The notes beneath the pieces were generated by a model that saw nothing but the letters and a program-made list of their open reading frames with translations, did not search any database and was not told where the DNA came from. From Lamprobacter sp046541315 (GTDB lineage Bacteria; Pseudomonadota; Gammaproteobacteria; Chromatiales; Chromatiaceae): a stretch of DNA of 6,696 nucleotides. Location: the NCBI RefSeq assembly GCF_046541315.1, contig NZ_JBKHDN010000157.1, forward strand, positions 1 to 6,696. The letters run 5' to 3'. Below, one piece after another: positions 1 through 6,388 of this stretch (its first letter is position 1; the number at the start of each line of letters is the position of its first letter). A program made the translations under genes and the position numbers.

Positions 1-71
1 GCTGGGAGTCGACCTTTCGCCGGCTGTTCGCGCTCTACCGAACCGCCGCCGGTGGGGCTAACGATCAATAG
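1..71 (+). CDS. Possible C-terminal end of an unidentified plus-strand gene (partial)
   Basis: Reading from base 3, the plus strand gives 22 codons and then TAG at 69-71. The peptide reads roughly WESTFRRLFALYRTAAGGA followed by NDQ. It looks like an amphipathic helical protein tail, and its composition is more natural than that of the other two plus frames. It would converge on the minus-strand gene ending at 65, with stop codons overlapping by a few bases, an arrangement common for real convergent gene pairs. The fragment is too short to assign to a family, and chance cannot be excluded. The start lies outside the window. Confidence 0.35.
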   Translation, partial: WESTFRRLFALYRTAAGGANDQ

Positions 72-496
72 CTCGGACCGGGGGTCGCCTCAGCCACGCC
101 GGCCTTGGTCCAGTCATTGAAGATCAGGGTCTCCATGCCTTGCGCGGGCACGCTGACCTCGCGCACAAAGGTCTTTCCGAAGCCGTTCACGGCGACCTCA
201 TAGCGACCGGCCGGCAGCTTGGCCATCAGCCAGGGGCCGGGAGAAAAGGCCCGCAGCACCGGTACCCCATCGGGCGTGGTCATGTTCACTGCGACATCGC
301 CTAGATAATTGCCGTCGGCAACCGCGAATTCGAGCTTCAGGTTGTAATCGTCATACGTCTTCATCAGTGTTTCACGGGCCGACTCGCCGACACCGCCGCT
401 CGCCCAGGGCGTGCCGAGGTAGGTTCCTTGATCGGTCGGAACCTCGCTGTCGGTCATTGCGGACTCCGTTGCCAGCGCGGCGCCGATGCCGCTCAT
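65..496 (-). CDS. Carboxypeptidase-regulatory-like small protein, probably exported; start uncertain
   Basis: From the ATG at 496 this gives 143 residues. It resembles a family of small proteobacterial proteins annotated as carboxypeptidase regulatory-like (a beta-sandwich fold), normally made with a signal peptide. Visible family features are SGGVGESAR (33-41), YNLKLEFA (51-58), GNYLGDV (62-68), GPWL (87-90), LPAGRYEV (94-101) and VPAQG (116-120). The ATG at 457 has a much better ribosome site (GGAG, 6 bases ahead) and would give 130 residues, but with no export signal. The in-frame stretch before 496 continues as a hydrophobic run ending in ALA-TES, like the back half of a signal peptide, yet it has no in-frame ATG, GTG or TTG after the preceding gene. 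The true start may have been lost by a frameshift. It is the last gene of the minus-strand cluster, 70 bases after the attachment-family gene. Its biochemical role is unknown. Confidence 0.7.
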   Translation of the reverse strand: MSGIGAALATESAMTDSEVPTDQGTYLGTPWASGGVGESARETLMKTYDDYNLKLEFAVADGNYLGDVAVNMTTPDGVPVLRAFSPGPWLMAKLPAGRYEVAVNGFGKTFVREVSVPAQGMETLIFNDWTKAGVAEATPGPSY

Positions 497-566
497 TCCG
501 AAGACGCACGAGGCCGGGATTTCGCCCAGGGATCGCGGATAGCCTTCCCCATGCCTTAACGAACCC

Positions 567-1028
567 TTAGCGCAGCGGGGTTTCAAACAGCTGCTCCGGC
601 AGATGCGCCCGCACGCCCTCGGCGTCATAGCGGGTCAAATCCTTGTCGATCTCAAGCACGACCTGGCGGGCGGTCTCGTCCGTCAGACTCTTGCGCAACA
701 GGCCGAGGAAGGCCGGAGGCGCCACCAACCCGAGCATCTCGAAGCGCTGCTCGGTTCGAGCTTGATCCAGGGTCTCGGCTAGCCATTTGGCAAAGCGTTG
801 GGCCTCGACCTCACCTGGTTGTGTGCTTGGCTCGAGCGCGTGACGTCCTTCCCCCCCCGAGTCGAAGGCACGACCGGGCCGGTCGGTGACCAGATCCTGG
901 TCCTGGAGACGGTTCTCAGCGCCGATGAAATCGTGCAGCTCAGTGAGCGGGCCAGTTGGGCTGTCTGCGGCATAGAGCACTGCACGACCTTCATCGGCGA
1001 CGAGCAACCAGAGTTTCGAAGTAGGCAT
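567..1028 (-). CDS. Host_attach-family protein (AtsA-like, 'required for attachment to host cells')
   Basis: This 153-residue protein has the usual length of the Host_attach family. The founder was linked to attachment of a plant-associated bacterium; the fold is related to archaeal release factor/eRF1-like (baeRF) domains, and the molecular function in most bacteria is unknown. Landmarks are an N-terminal strand LWLLVADEGRAVLY (6-19), TDRPGR (48-53), the VAPP loop (102-105) followed by a helix with LLRKSL, and the EIDKDLT motif (126-132). There is no signal peptide, so it is probably cytosolic. The start at 1028 is chosen because GGAGGT (1034-1039) lies 5 bases ahead; an adjacent ATG at 1031 would be only 2 bases away. 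A run of eight G on the coding strand (851-858) spans codons S57-E60. The gene lies between the OB-fold gene and the regulatory-like gene on the same strand. The name should not be read as evidence for a host. Confidence 0.88.
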   Translation of the reverse strand: MPTSKLWLLVADEGRAVLYAADSPTGPLTELHDFIGAENRLQDQDLVTDRPGRAFDSGGEGRHALEPSTQPGEVEAQRFAKWLAETLDQARTEQRFEMLGLVAPPAFLGLLRKSLTDETARQVVLEIDKDLTRYDAEGVRAHLPEQLFETPLR

Positions 1029-1033
1029 CATAG

Positions 1034-1039
1034 ACCTCC
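1034..1039 (-). promoter_or_regulatory. Ribosome binding site of the Host_attach-family gene
   Basis: On the minus strand this reads GGAGGT, a full match to the anti-Shine-Dalgarno core. Two ATG codons follow back to back, at 1031 and 1028. The spacing of 5 bases favours the second one. Confidence 0.7.
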
Positions 1040-1046
1040 ACAATGA

Positions 1047-1080
1047 GCGCCCGCGTTCAACCTGCGTTGAACGCGGGCGC
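1047..1080 (-). terminator. Perfect 15-bp stem-loop between two minus-strand genes (terminator or processing hairpin)
   Basis: The arms 1047-1061 and 1066-1080 are exact reverse complements, closing a 4-base loop at 1062-1065. Ten of the 15 pairs are G/C, so the RNA hairpin would be very stable. It lies after the stop of the OB-fold gene (1131) and just before the ribosome site of the next gene (1034-1039). On the minus strand it is followed by TCATTGTGG, with no true U-run. It could therefore be an imperfect intrinsic terminator, an mRNA-stabilising or processing hairpin, or a hairpin limiting translation of the downstream gene. Plus-strand flanks are also not T-rich. Confidence 0.6.
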
Positions 1081-1130
1081 AACCTTCACAGGGCGCTCGC
1101 CTCGGGCGGCGAACGCCTTATCCGAATAGC

Positions 1131-1778
1131 TCAGCTGCTGCTCCACAGGGTCACCACCGAGTCCGCGACCAGCTTGCGACCCTCGAAGAGACCATCGTCG
1201 ATCTGGCCGGTCACGCTCACGCGATCGCCGACCTCGATCTTCTGGTAGCCCTCGTCATCGAGGGGGTCGTAACTCATCTGGTCGACGTCGACGTGCACCT
1301 TGCGCAACCCGGCATCGACGGTAAAGCTGTCAGAGTCGACCTCGGTGACCTGACCCTGCACGGTCATCTCCGAGATCACCACCGGCGTCTCGACGGTGAC
1401 GAGAACATCGTTGATAGCTTCGTCATCGATGGGCGAGGCATAGAAGGTGGTGCCAATGTTTTCGACATAGACGCTGCTCGCTTCAATCGTTCGGGCCTCA
1501 AGCAGGTCATCGTCGATACGGCCACTGACGGTTACCTTATCACCGCTGACCAGCTTATAGGCGTCGGCGTCGCGATCGCCGTCGTCCATTTCAACGGTCA
1601 TCAGTCCCTCGCCGTAGTCCAGCACGAAGGCGTCGGCAGCCACGCTCTCGACGGTGCCGCTGACACTGATCCAGCTGTCATCGGGCGCGACCGCCGGGTC
1701 TGCGGCCCAGGTTGCAGTCGCCCCTGTCAAAGCCAGGGCGAGCGCAGAGGTCGTCATCATTTTGGTCTCGAATCGCAT
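1131..1778 (-). CDS. Secreted acidic protein with two OB-fold-like repeats (DUF5666/BOF-like)
   Basis: This encodes 215 residues. Residues 1-25 are a Sec signal peptide: MRFETK, then a hydrophobic core (ALALALTGA), cleavage likely after A25 in ATWA-AD. The mature protein holds two related units, about 36-109 and 133-211. Each follows the same order: a G-x-V-x-x-V strand (SGTVESV / QGQVTEV), a short D/S-rich turn, a second strand, a variable acidic loop, then GDKVTVSGRIDDDLLEAR or its partner GDRVSVTGQIDDGLFEGR, then a final A-S/D-S-V strand. This is the pattern of small beta-barrel OB-fold proteins of the DUF5666 or YgiW/YdeI type; the exact family is inferred. Acidic residues far outnumber K and R. 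The start at 1778 is chosen because GGAGGT (1783-1788) lies 4 bases ahead; the ATG at 1790 overlaps that site. A periplasmic location and binding of a cation or glycan are possible, but nothing proves a ligand. Confidence 0.82.
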   Translation of the reverse strand: MRFETKMMTTSALALALTGATATWAADPAVAPDDSWISVSGTVESVAADAFVLDYGEGLMTVEMDDGDRDADAYKLVSGDKVTVSGRIDDDLLEARTIEASSVYVENIGTTFYASPIDDEAINDVLVTVETPVVISEMTVQGQVTEVDSDSFTVDAGLRKVHVDVDQMSYDPLDDEGYQKIEVGDRVSVTGQIDDGLFEGRKLVADSVVTLWSSS

Positions 1779-1782
1779 AGAA

Positions 1783-1788
1783 ACCTCC
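1783..1788 (-). promoter_or_regulatory. Ribosome binding site of the OB-fold protein gene
   Basis: GGAGGT on the minus strand, 4 bases before the ATG at 1778. It decides against the longer in-frame start at 1790, whose ATG is directly fused to this site. Confidence 0.7.
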
Positions 1789-1790
1789 AT

Positions 1791-2233
1791 TAGTTGTAGC
1801 GACTGAGCATGGCAAGTCAGTCAGCACGCGGCTGAGCACCCTGACTCGCATGCAAGCTCGAATCGAGCGCTCGGAGCATCGTCCGCACGCTCAGGGAGAG
1901 CCGAAGCAATGGCGATGCCAAGTCATCGGAAGCGGTTCATCGCGACCGACCGAGCGTCAAACCCACGCGCATTCAATGGCATCCCGCTGCATCCATCGCG
2001 CCGAGCCCGCACGGCTGATCCCAAAGCCGAACCTGCGTTGCCATTTCACCCGATCACGGGTGATTTGCCCCACTTGGCGCTGACCAGGGAGACGGGTATG
2101 CGGCATTGGCCTCCGCCATTCGCCTCGACGCCCCCTCAGCTGACGCAAACTCAGATTCCGGAATGCGTTGTGCTTAGAGAATTCGACTGTTGACGAACAA
2201 CGCTCGCTTGCAACCCGACCGAGGCGACTCCTT
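1791..2233. other. Intergenic region between divergent genes, no convincing gene
   Basis: This 443-base stretch separates the divergently read OB-fold gene (minus) and BON gene (plus), so it must hold both promoters unless transcription starts elsewhere. The open frames here (1850-2083, 1909-2193) give Arg/Pro/His-rich peptides with no domain pattern and no good ribosome site, so they are not called. I see no rRNA, tRNA or tandem repeat. Visible structure is limited to a 7-bp stem-loop at 2046-2063 and a 10-bp palindrome ATTCCGGAAT at 2155-2164. A TTGACG near 2190 could be a -35 element for the BON gene, but I find no matching -10. Confidence 0.6.
2046..2063. repeat. Short inverted repeat, 7-bp arms with 4-base loop
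   Basis: TCACCCG (2046-2052) and CGGGTGA (2057-2063) are exact reverse complements around ATCA. On the plus strand it is followed by TTTGCCCC, too weak a T-tract for a confident terminator. It may be an operator-like site or chance. Confidence 0.35.
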
Positions 2234-2722
2234 ATGAACGATCAGACAGAACAGCTCAAAGCCGTGCGCAAGGCCTGGTACGCCGACCCGGACATCGGCG
2301 ACCTGGCCGAGCGTCTGCATCTCCTACCGCAAGAGACCGAGCCAGCCTACCAGTGGCGCGTCGTTGGCGAGGTTCCGTCGATCGCTGCACGACGCAAAGC
2401 CACGCGACTCGCGCGCGAGGTGTTGGCGACAGCGGAGATCGCGGATGATGTGTCGCTCGAGCCGGCCATCCGCGAGTCGGATGACGCCCTCGCCGCCGAG
2501 CTGCGCAATGCCCTGCGCGCTGAGCCACTGCTGAGCGAAGTCCGGGTCATCGACTCAGGCGAGCGACCGCCTGCTCTCGAGCAACCATGGCTCGGCGAAG
2601 CGACCCTCATCGGGACCGTGAGCGACGATAAGAAACGCCAGCTCGCCGAATCGCTGTGCTGGTTCGCGCCCCATGTGCGGGCCGTCGACAACCAGCTCGA
2701 GATCTCGGGGGAGCTGACCTGA
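2234..2722 (+). CDS. Protein with two tandem BON-like domains
   Basis: This encodes 162 residues without a signal peptide, so it is probably cytosolic. The second unit (about 84-158) follows the BON pattern well: a helix with LAAELRNALRAEP, strand VRVIDSG, strand ATLIGTVSDDKKRQLAES, then FAPHVRAVDNQLEI. The first unit (about 18-76) is a looser copy: WRVVGEVPSIAARRKATRLA, then an inserted segment and DDVSLEP. BON domains (as in OsmY and Kbp) bind membranes, potassium or other ligands and are often tied to osmotic or envelope stress; no specific role can be read here. The start at 2234 is chosen because GAGG (2221-2224) lies 9 bases ahead, and the domain begins shortly after; the frame stays open upstream to 2168 without family-like residues. 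The stop at 2720-2722 abuts a broken exchanger fragment, so the gene may sit at a rearrangement junction, although the second BON unit looks complete. Confidence 0.75.
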   Translation: MNDQTEQLKAVRKAWYADPDIGDLAERLHLLPQETEPAYQWRVVGEVPSIAARRKATRLAREVLATAEIADDVSLEPAIRESDDALAAELRNALRAEPLLSEVRVIDSGERPPALEQPWLGEATLIGTVSDDKKRQLAESLCWFAPHVRAVDNQLEISGELT

Positions 2723-2904
2723 ACTCGGTAGCGACCAGCGTCCCGGATCTCTTCGTCAGCGTGCGCGCCGCGCGCAAAGGCGAGGGCACGGTCAGTCTTG
2801 CCAACGTACTTGGCAGCAATATCTACGATCTGCTACACGGGCTGGACGCTTGGACCAATCGCTGGATCGGCCGGCTAACGATCATCGTGCTGTTTATAGG
2901 ATGA
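2722..2904 (+). pseudogene. Remnant of a sodium/calcium (CaCA family) exchanger
   Basis: In the frame ending with TGA at 2902-2904, about 60 residues begin NSVATSVPDLFVSVRAARKG and continue with EGTVSLANVLGSN, then IYDLL. This matches the conserved alpha-repeat of YrbG-type Na+/Ca2+ and related cation exchangers (A-T-S-x-P-D/E near the start, K-G-E-G, then N-V-x-G-S-N). Intact members have about 300 or more residues with ten or so membrane helices and two alpha-repeats. Here only one half-repeat survives, followed by a short hydrophobic tail (RLTIIVLFIG). The 5' part is absent: homology starts exactly where the BON gene ends. No start codon or ribosome site precedes the conserved part, so it is unlikely to give a working transporter. 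It converges on pstB, 14 bases between stops. Confidence 0.7.
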
Positions 2905-2918
2905 GTGCGCCATGAACC

Positions 2919-3713
2919 TTAGCCAAACAGGCCGCTGAGATAACGCTGGGTGCGCTCCTCCTGCGGATTCTCGAACAGCGCATGGGTCTCGGCGACCTCG
3001 ACCAAGTCTCCGAGATAGAAGAAGGCCGTGCGGTCAGCAATGCGTTTGGCCTGCTCCATGCTGTGGGTGACCAGCACGATGGCGTAGCGTTCGGCGAGCT
3101 CGCGGATCAGGTCTTCGATCACTGCGGCGGACTTTGGATCTAGCGATGAGACCGGCTCATCCATCAGCAGCACGTCGGGACGGTTGGCGATGGCGCGCGC
3201 AATAGACAGGCGCTGCTGCTGACCACCGGAGAGGCTAGTGCCGGGCTGGTGCAGCTGGTCCTTGACCTCTTCCCACAGCCCAGCGCGGCTCAGGCTGTGC
3301 TCGACCAGCTCGGCTAGCTCCTTGCGAGAGTCGTGCAGACCATGCAAGCGCGGCCCGAAGGCGACGTTGTCGAAGACCGGCTTCGGGAACGGGTTGGGCA
3401 CCTGGGCGACCATCCCGACCCGCGCCCGGATGTGCACCGGATCAACCTCCTTGTCATAGATATCGATGTCATCAAGCGTGATCCGCCCCTCGATTCGGGC
3501 GTTGTCGATCGAGTCGTTCATCCGGTTCAGACAGCGCAGCATCGTGCTCTTGCCGCAGCCTGAGGGTCCCATCAGCGCCAATACTTCGCGATCGTTGATA
3601 TCCAGCGAGACGTCGCGGATCGCGTGGGTATCGCCATAAAAGACGTCGACCCTCTGGGCCTGCATCTTGGTCTTCGTCTTGGTGCTTGGTTGCGATTGTT
3701 GAACATCAGACAT
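2919..3713 (-). CDS. pstB: Phosphate ABC transporter ATP-binding protein PstB
   Basis: This encodes 264 residues, the family's normal length. It is the ATPase that drives phosphate import through PstC-PstA on the inner face of the membrane. All ABC motifs are present: Walker A GPSGCGKST (49-57), Q-loop Q104 within the PstB-typical QVPNPFP, signature LSGGQQQR (161-168), Walker B VLLMDEP (181-187, with D185 and E186), D-loop SSLDP (189-193) and switch histidine H217. The segment NVAFGPRLHG (116-125) is diagnostic for PstB among ABC ATPases. The Q-loop context (MVAQVPNPFP) differs slightly from the common MVFQKPNPFP. The start at 3713 is chosen because a GAGGA lies within the end of pstA just upstream; only 4 bases separate it from the pstA stop, so translation is probably coupled. 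No phoU follows inside the window; the next gene downstream is the convergent exchanger remnant. Confidence 0.97.
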   Translation of the reverse strand: MSDVQQSQPSTKTKTKMQAQRVDVFYGDTHAIRDVSLDINDREVLALMGPSGCGKSTMLRCLNRMNDSIDNARIEGRITLDDIDIYDKEVDPVHIRARVGMVAQVPNPFPKPVFDNVAFGPRLHGLHDSRKELAELVEHSLSRAGLWEEVKDQLHQPGTSLSGGQQQRLSIARAIANRPDVLLMDEPVSSLDPKSAAVIEDLIRELAERYAIVLVTHSMEQAKRIADRTAFFYLGDLVEVAETHALFENPQEERTQRYLSGLFG

Positions 3714-3717
3714 GGTG

Positions 3718-5022
3718 TCATCCTCGTCGCTGGGTGCGCATCCGTAGCCAGATGGCGAGCGCATTCATGATAAGCAAAAAGGCCAACAGCACCAGGATAG
3801 CGGCGGCCGTCTTCTCCACGAAGCCACGCTCCGGACTGGTCGACCAGAGATAGACCAGCACCGGCAAGGGCGCAGCCGAATCGGTGAAGTCGGTGGGCAT
3901 TTCCGAGATAAAGGAGACCATGCCGATCATCAGCAGCGGGGCGGTCTCGCCGAGCGCCTCGGCCATGCTGATGATGGTGCCGGTGAGGATGCCCGGCAGC
4001 GCGTTTGGCAGCACGGTCAGGAAGGTGGTCTGCATCCGCGAGGCGCCCAGCTGCTCAGCCGCCTCGCGCAATGACGGCGGCACCGCCTGGATCGCTGCCC
4101 GCGCGGCGATGATGATGGTCGGCAGCACCAGCAGAGCAAGGACCAGACCGCCCACCAGTGGCGTCGAGCGCGGCATGCCGAACAGCCGCACGAAGACCGC
4201 CAGCCCGAGCAGCCCGAACAGGATGGATGGCACCGCGGCCAGATTGCGGATGTTCAGGTCGATGATCTCGGTCCAGCGATTCTTCGGCGCAAACTCTTCC
4301 AGATAGACCGCAGCGGCGAGACCCACCGGCAAGGCCGTCACCAGCGTCACCAGCAGCATCAGCGCCGAGCCGATGATGGCCCCGCGGATACCGGCCACCT
4401 CGGGCTTGCGGCTGTCGGTACTGGTGAAGAAATCGGTGTTGAAGACCGTCTTCAGGTCCCCGGCATCGCGCAGCTCCGACATCCAATCGAGCACCTGATC
4501 CGAGGCCAAGCGGTCCGATTCAGCCAGATCACGCGGCACCGCGCCCTTGGCGATCAGGTCGACTTCACTCGACGCCGGCAACCAGATACGTCGATTTTGC
4601 CCGATCAGGTCCGGGTTGCTCAGCACTCGATCGCGCAATCGATGATTGGCCTGACTGCTGACCATGCTGGTGAGCTGATCGCGCGCTTCGCGCGAATCGG
4701 GCCGGCCGAAGCGGTCGTAAAGGGCTTGATGGAGCAGCGAGCGATAGCTCCCCTCCTCGAGCGACTCAGGTTCGGCACTCCCGACCCCGAGGGTCTCGAG
4801 ATCGACATCAACGTCGAGGCCGATACGGGTCTGCAGGAAGGCGCTGTCACCCTGGAGCACGATGCTGGTGAACAGCACCGCCAACATGCCGAGGGCGATG
4901 ACGACGGCGCCGATGCCTGCGCCGCGCAGGAAGCGCTCGCGGCCACGCCGGCGTCGCAGCCGCCGCGCGAAACGCTCCGACAGGTAGACGCTGCTCGTGC
5001 TGCTCGATTCGGACTCAGTCAT
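3718..5022 (-). CDS. pstA: Phosphate ABC transporter permease PstA, long form
   Basis: This encodes 434 residues, against about 296 in E. coli PstA. It is an inner-membrane subunit that pairs with PstC to form the phosphate channel. The N-terminus is short, Ser-rich and then strongly basic (RRLRRRRGRERFLR, 20-33), followed by membrane helix 1 (about 34-56). Residues 57-208 form a hydrophilic, presumably periplasmic insert of the DUF3333 type found in the long PstA proteins. The permease core runs from about 211 to 428 and includes the EAA loop (EAAEQLGAS with following GILTG, 320-348) that contacts PstB, and the conserved EALGETAPLL (355-364). The ATG at 5022 overlaps the end of pstC by 8 bases, indicating translational coupling. 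The role of the insert is not known; substrate handling or contact with PstS is possible. Confidence 0.96.
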   Translation of the reverse strand: MTESESSSTSSVYLSERFARRLRRRRGRERFLRGAGIGAVVIALGMLAVLFTSIVLQGDSAFLQTRIGLDVDVDLETLGVGSAEPESLEEGSYRSLLHQALYDRFGRPDSREARDQLTSMVSSQANHRLRDRVLSNPDLIGQNRRIWLPASSEVDLIAKGAVPRDLAESDRLASDQVLDWMSELRDAGDLKTVFNTDFFTSTDSRKPEVAGIRGAIIGSALMLLVTLVTALPVGLAAAVYLEEFAPKNRWTEIIDLNIRNLAAVPSILFGLLGLAVFVRLFGMPRSTPLVGGLVLALLVLPTIIIAARAAIQAVPPSLREAAEQLGASRMQTTFLTVLPNALPGILTGTIISMAEALGETAPLLMIGMVSFISEMPTDFTDSAAPLPVLVYLWSTSPERGFVEKTAAAILVLLAFLLIMNALAIWLRMRTQRRG

Positions 5023-6388
5023 AACGCTCCCGCCAGCGCTCCATCACGCGGAGCGCGAAGAGGTTCAGGGCCAGGGTGATACAAAACAGGGTCAGCCCGA
5101 GAGCAAAGGCCGACAGCGTGGTCGGGCTGTCGAAGGGCTGATCGCCGGTGAGCGCCGTGGTGATCTGCACCGTTACCGTCGTCACGCTCTCGAGCGGGTT
5201 CAGGGTCAGATTGGCGGACAGGCCGGCGGCCATCACCACGATCATGGTCTCGCCAAGCGCACGGCTGGCCGACAATACCACCGCGCTGAGCAGCCCCGGC
5301 GAGGCCGCCGGCAGCAGGACGCGGAATATCGTCTCGCCCTTGGTCGCGCCGAGCATCATTGCGCCGTCGCGCAGCTTTTGGGGTACCGAGCTGATGACGT
5401 CATCGGCTAGCGAGCTCATAAACGGGATGATCATGATGCCCATCACGCTACCGGCCGCCAGCGCTGATTCGGCGCTGACGTCAAGGCCAAGCGACTGACC
5501 GAAATCGCTGATCGCCGGACCAACGGTCACCGCCGCGAAGAAGCCATAGACCACGGTCGGCACACCGGCCAGGACCTCGATGACTGGCTTCGCGGTCGAG
5601 CGCACCCGAGAGGGCGCAAACTCCACCATCCAGATCGCCGAAAGCAGCCCGATCGGCACCGCGACCAGCAACGCGATCGATGCGATCAACAGGGTGCCGA
5701 CCAGCACCGGTATCACGCCGAACGCGCCTTCGGCGCCTGCCTGCCCGGCCCGAATCGCCGTCTGCGGACTCCAATGCAGCCCGAACAGGAAATCCAGCGG
5801 GTTGACCGTGGCGAAGAAGCGCAGCGCCTCCGATAACAGTGAGAAGACGACGCCGGCCGTGGTCAGGATGGCGATGGTCGAGGCCAACAGCAGCAACCCG
5901 AGAATGACCTGCTCGCTGCGGTTGCGAGCGCGAAAGCGCTGATCAATCCGCGGCAGCGCGAACAGCCCACCGCCAAAGGCCAAGGCGATGGCCCCGCCGC
6001 CGATGATCCAGTCCGACCAGCGGTGCAGCATCGTCAGCTGGTCGGCCGCTGCCTGCTCAGCCGCCGTCACCTCGCCCAAGACCTCTCCGCCGCCAGCGAT
6101 GTTGCTGAGACGTGACAACAGCAATGAGCGCTCCTCACTGCCGCGCAGCGATTCCGGCAGCCCCTGGTACAGCAGCCAGTCGATCAGCGGACCTTCCACG
6201 GCCAAGCCAAGGACGGTGAAAGCCAGCGCCGGCAGCAGCATGCATAGCAGCACCCAGAGGCCATGATCGCGCGGCAGGGAGTGCAGCGGCTTGCGGCTGC
6301 CGGCCAGGGACCAGGCGCGGCGATAGCCGGCAACGAAGCCGAGCACCGCCAGCCCGAGGGCGATGAGGAGTGCGGTTTGCGGTGACAT
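5015..6388 (-). CDS. pstC: Phosphate ABC transporter permease PstC, long form
   Basis: This encodes 457 residues from ATG 6388, or 461 from a GTG at 6400; neither has a strong ribosome site. The ATG is preferred because the protein then starts MSPQTALLIALGL, a typical long-PstC beginning. E. coli PstC has about 319 residues; the extra N-terminal part (about 1-155, DUF3708/PstC_N type) contains membrane helices near 4-22, 44-65 and 126-145 with a hydrophilic loop between. The permease core shows FGLHWSPQ (202-209, matching the PstC tryptophan region), the EAA-type loop DGAMMLGATKGETIFR (341-356) that docks on PstB, and SRALGETM (375-382). It is the first gene of the pstCAB run and lies downstream of the PhoB-box-like repeats. 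PstS is not encoded between those repeats and pstC, so the binding protein must come from elsewhere. Confidence 0.95.
   Translation of the reverse strand: MSPQTALLIALGLAVLGFVAGYRRAWSLAGSRKPLHSLPRDHGLWVLLCMLLPALAFTVLGLAVEGPLIDWLLYQGLPESLRGSEERSLLLSRLSNIAGGGEVLGEVTAAEQAAADQLTMLHRWSDWIIGGGAIALAFGGGLFALPRIDQRFRARNRSEQVILGLLLLASTIAILTTAGVVFSLLSEALRFFATVNPLDFLFGLHWSPQTAIRAGQAGAEGAFGVIPVLVGTLLIASIALLVAVPIGLLSAIWMVEFAPSRVRSTAKPVIEVLAGVPTVVYGFFAAVTVGPAISDFGQSLGLDVSAESALAAGSVMGIMIIPFMSSLADDVISSVPQKLRDGAMMLGATKGETIFRVLLPAASPGLLSAVVLSASRALGETMIVVMAAGLSANLTLNPLESVTTVTVQITTALTGDQPFDSPTTLSAFALGLTLFCITLALNLFALRVMERWRERYD

Noticed and set aside
1293..1793. 166-codon plus-strand frame opposite the OB-fold gene
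   Set aside because: It is antisense to a gene with a clear signal peptide, ribosome site and repeated domains; the long open frame follows from GC-rich codon use.
1978..1996. Sigma54-like TGGCAT...TGCAT sequence
   Set aside because: The GG and GC elements are one base too close for a -24/-12 promoter, and no downstream gene starts at a suitable distance.
1909..2193. Plus-strand open frame of 94 codons in the intergenic region
   Set aside because: Peptide is rich in Arg, Pro and His with no domain pattern, the ribosome site is poor, and it overlaps a second open frame of equal quality.
2865..2883. Short inverted repeat GATCG...CGATC downstream of pstB
   Set aside because: Only 5-bp arms with a 9-base loop and no T-run; not enough to call a terminator for pstB.
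4597..5079. 160-codon plus-strand frame opposite pstA and the end of pstC
   Set aside because: It is antisense to pstA with no recognisable domain; a GC-rich shadow.
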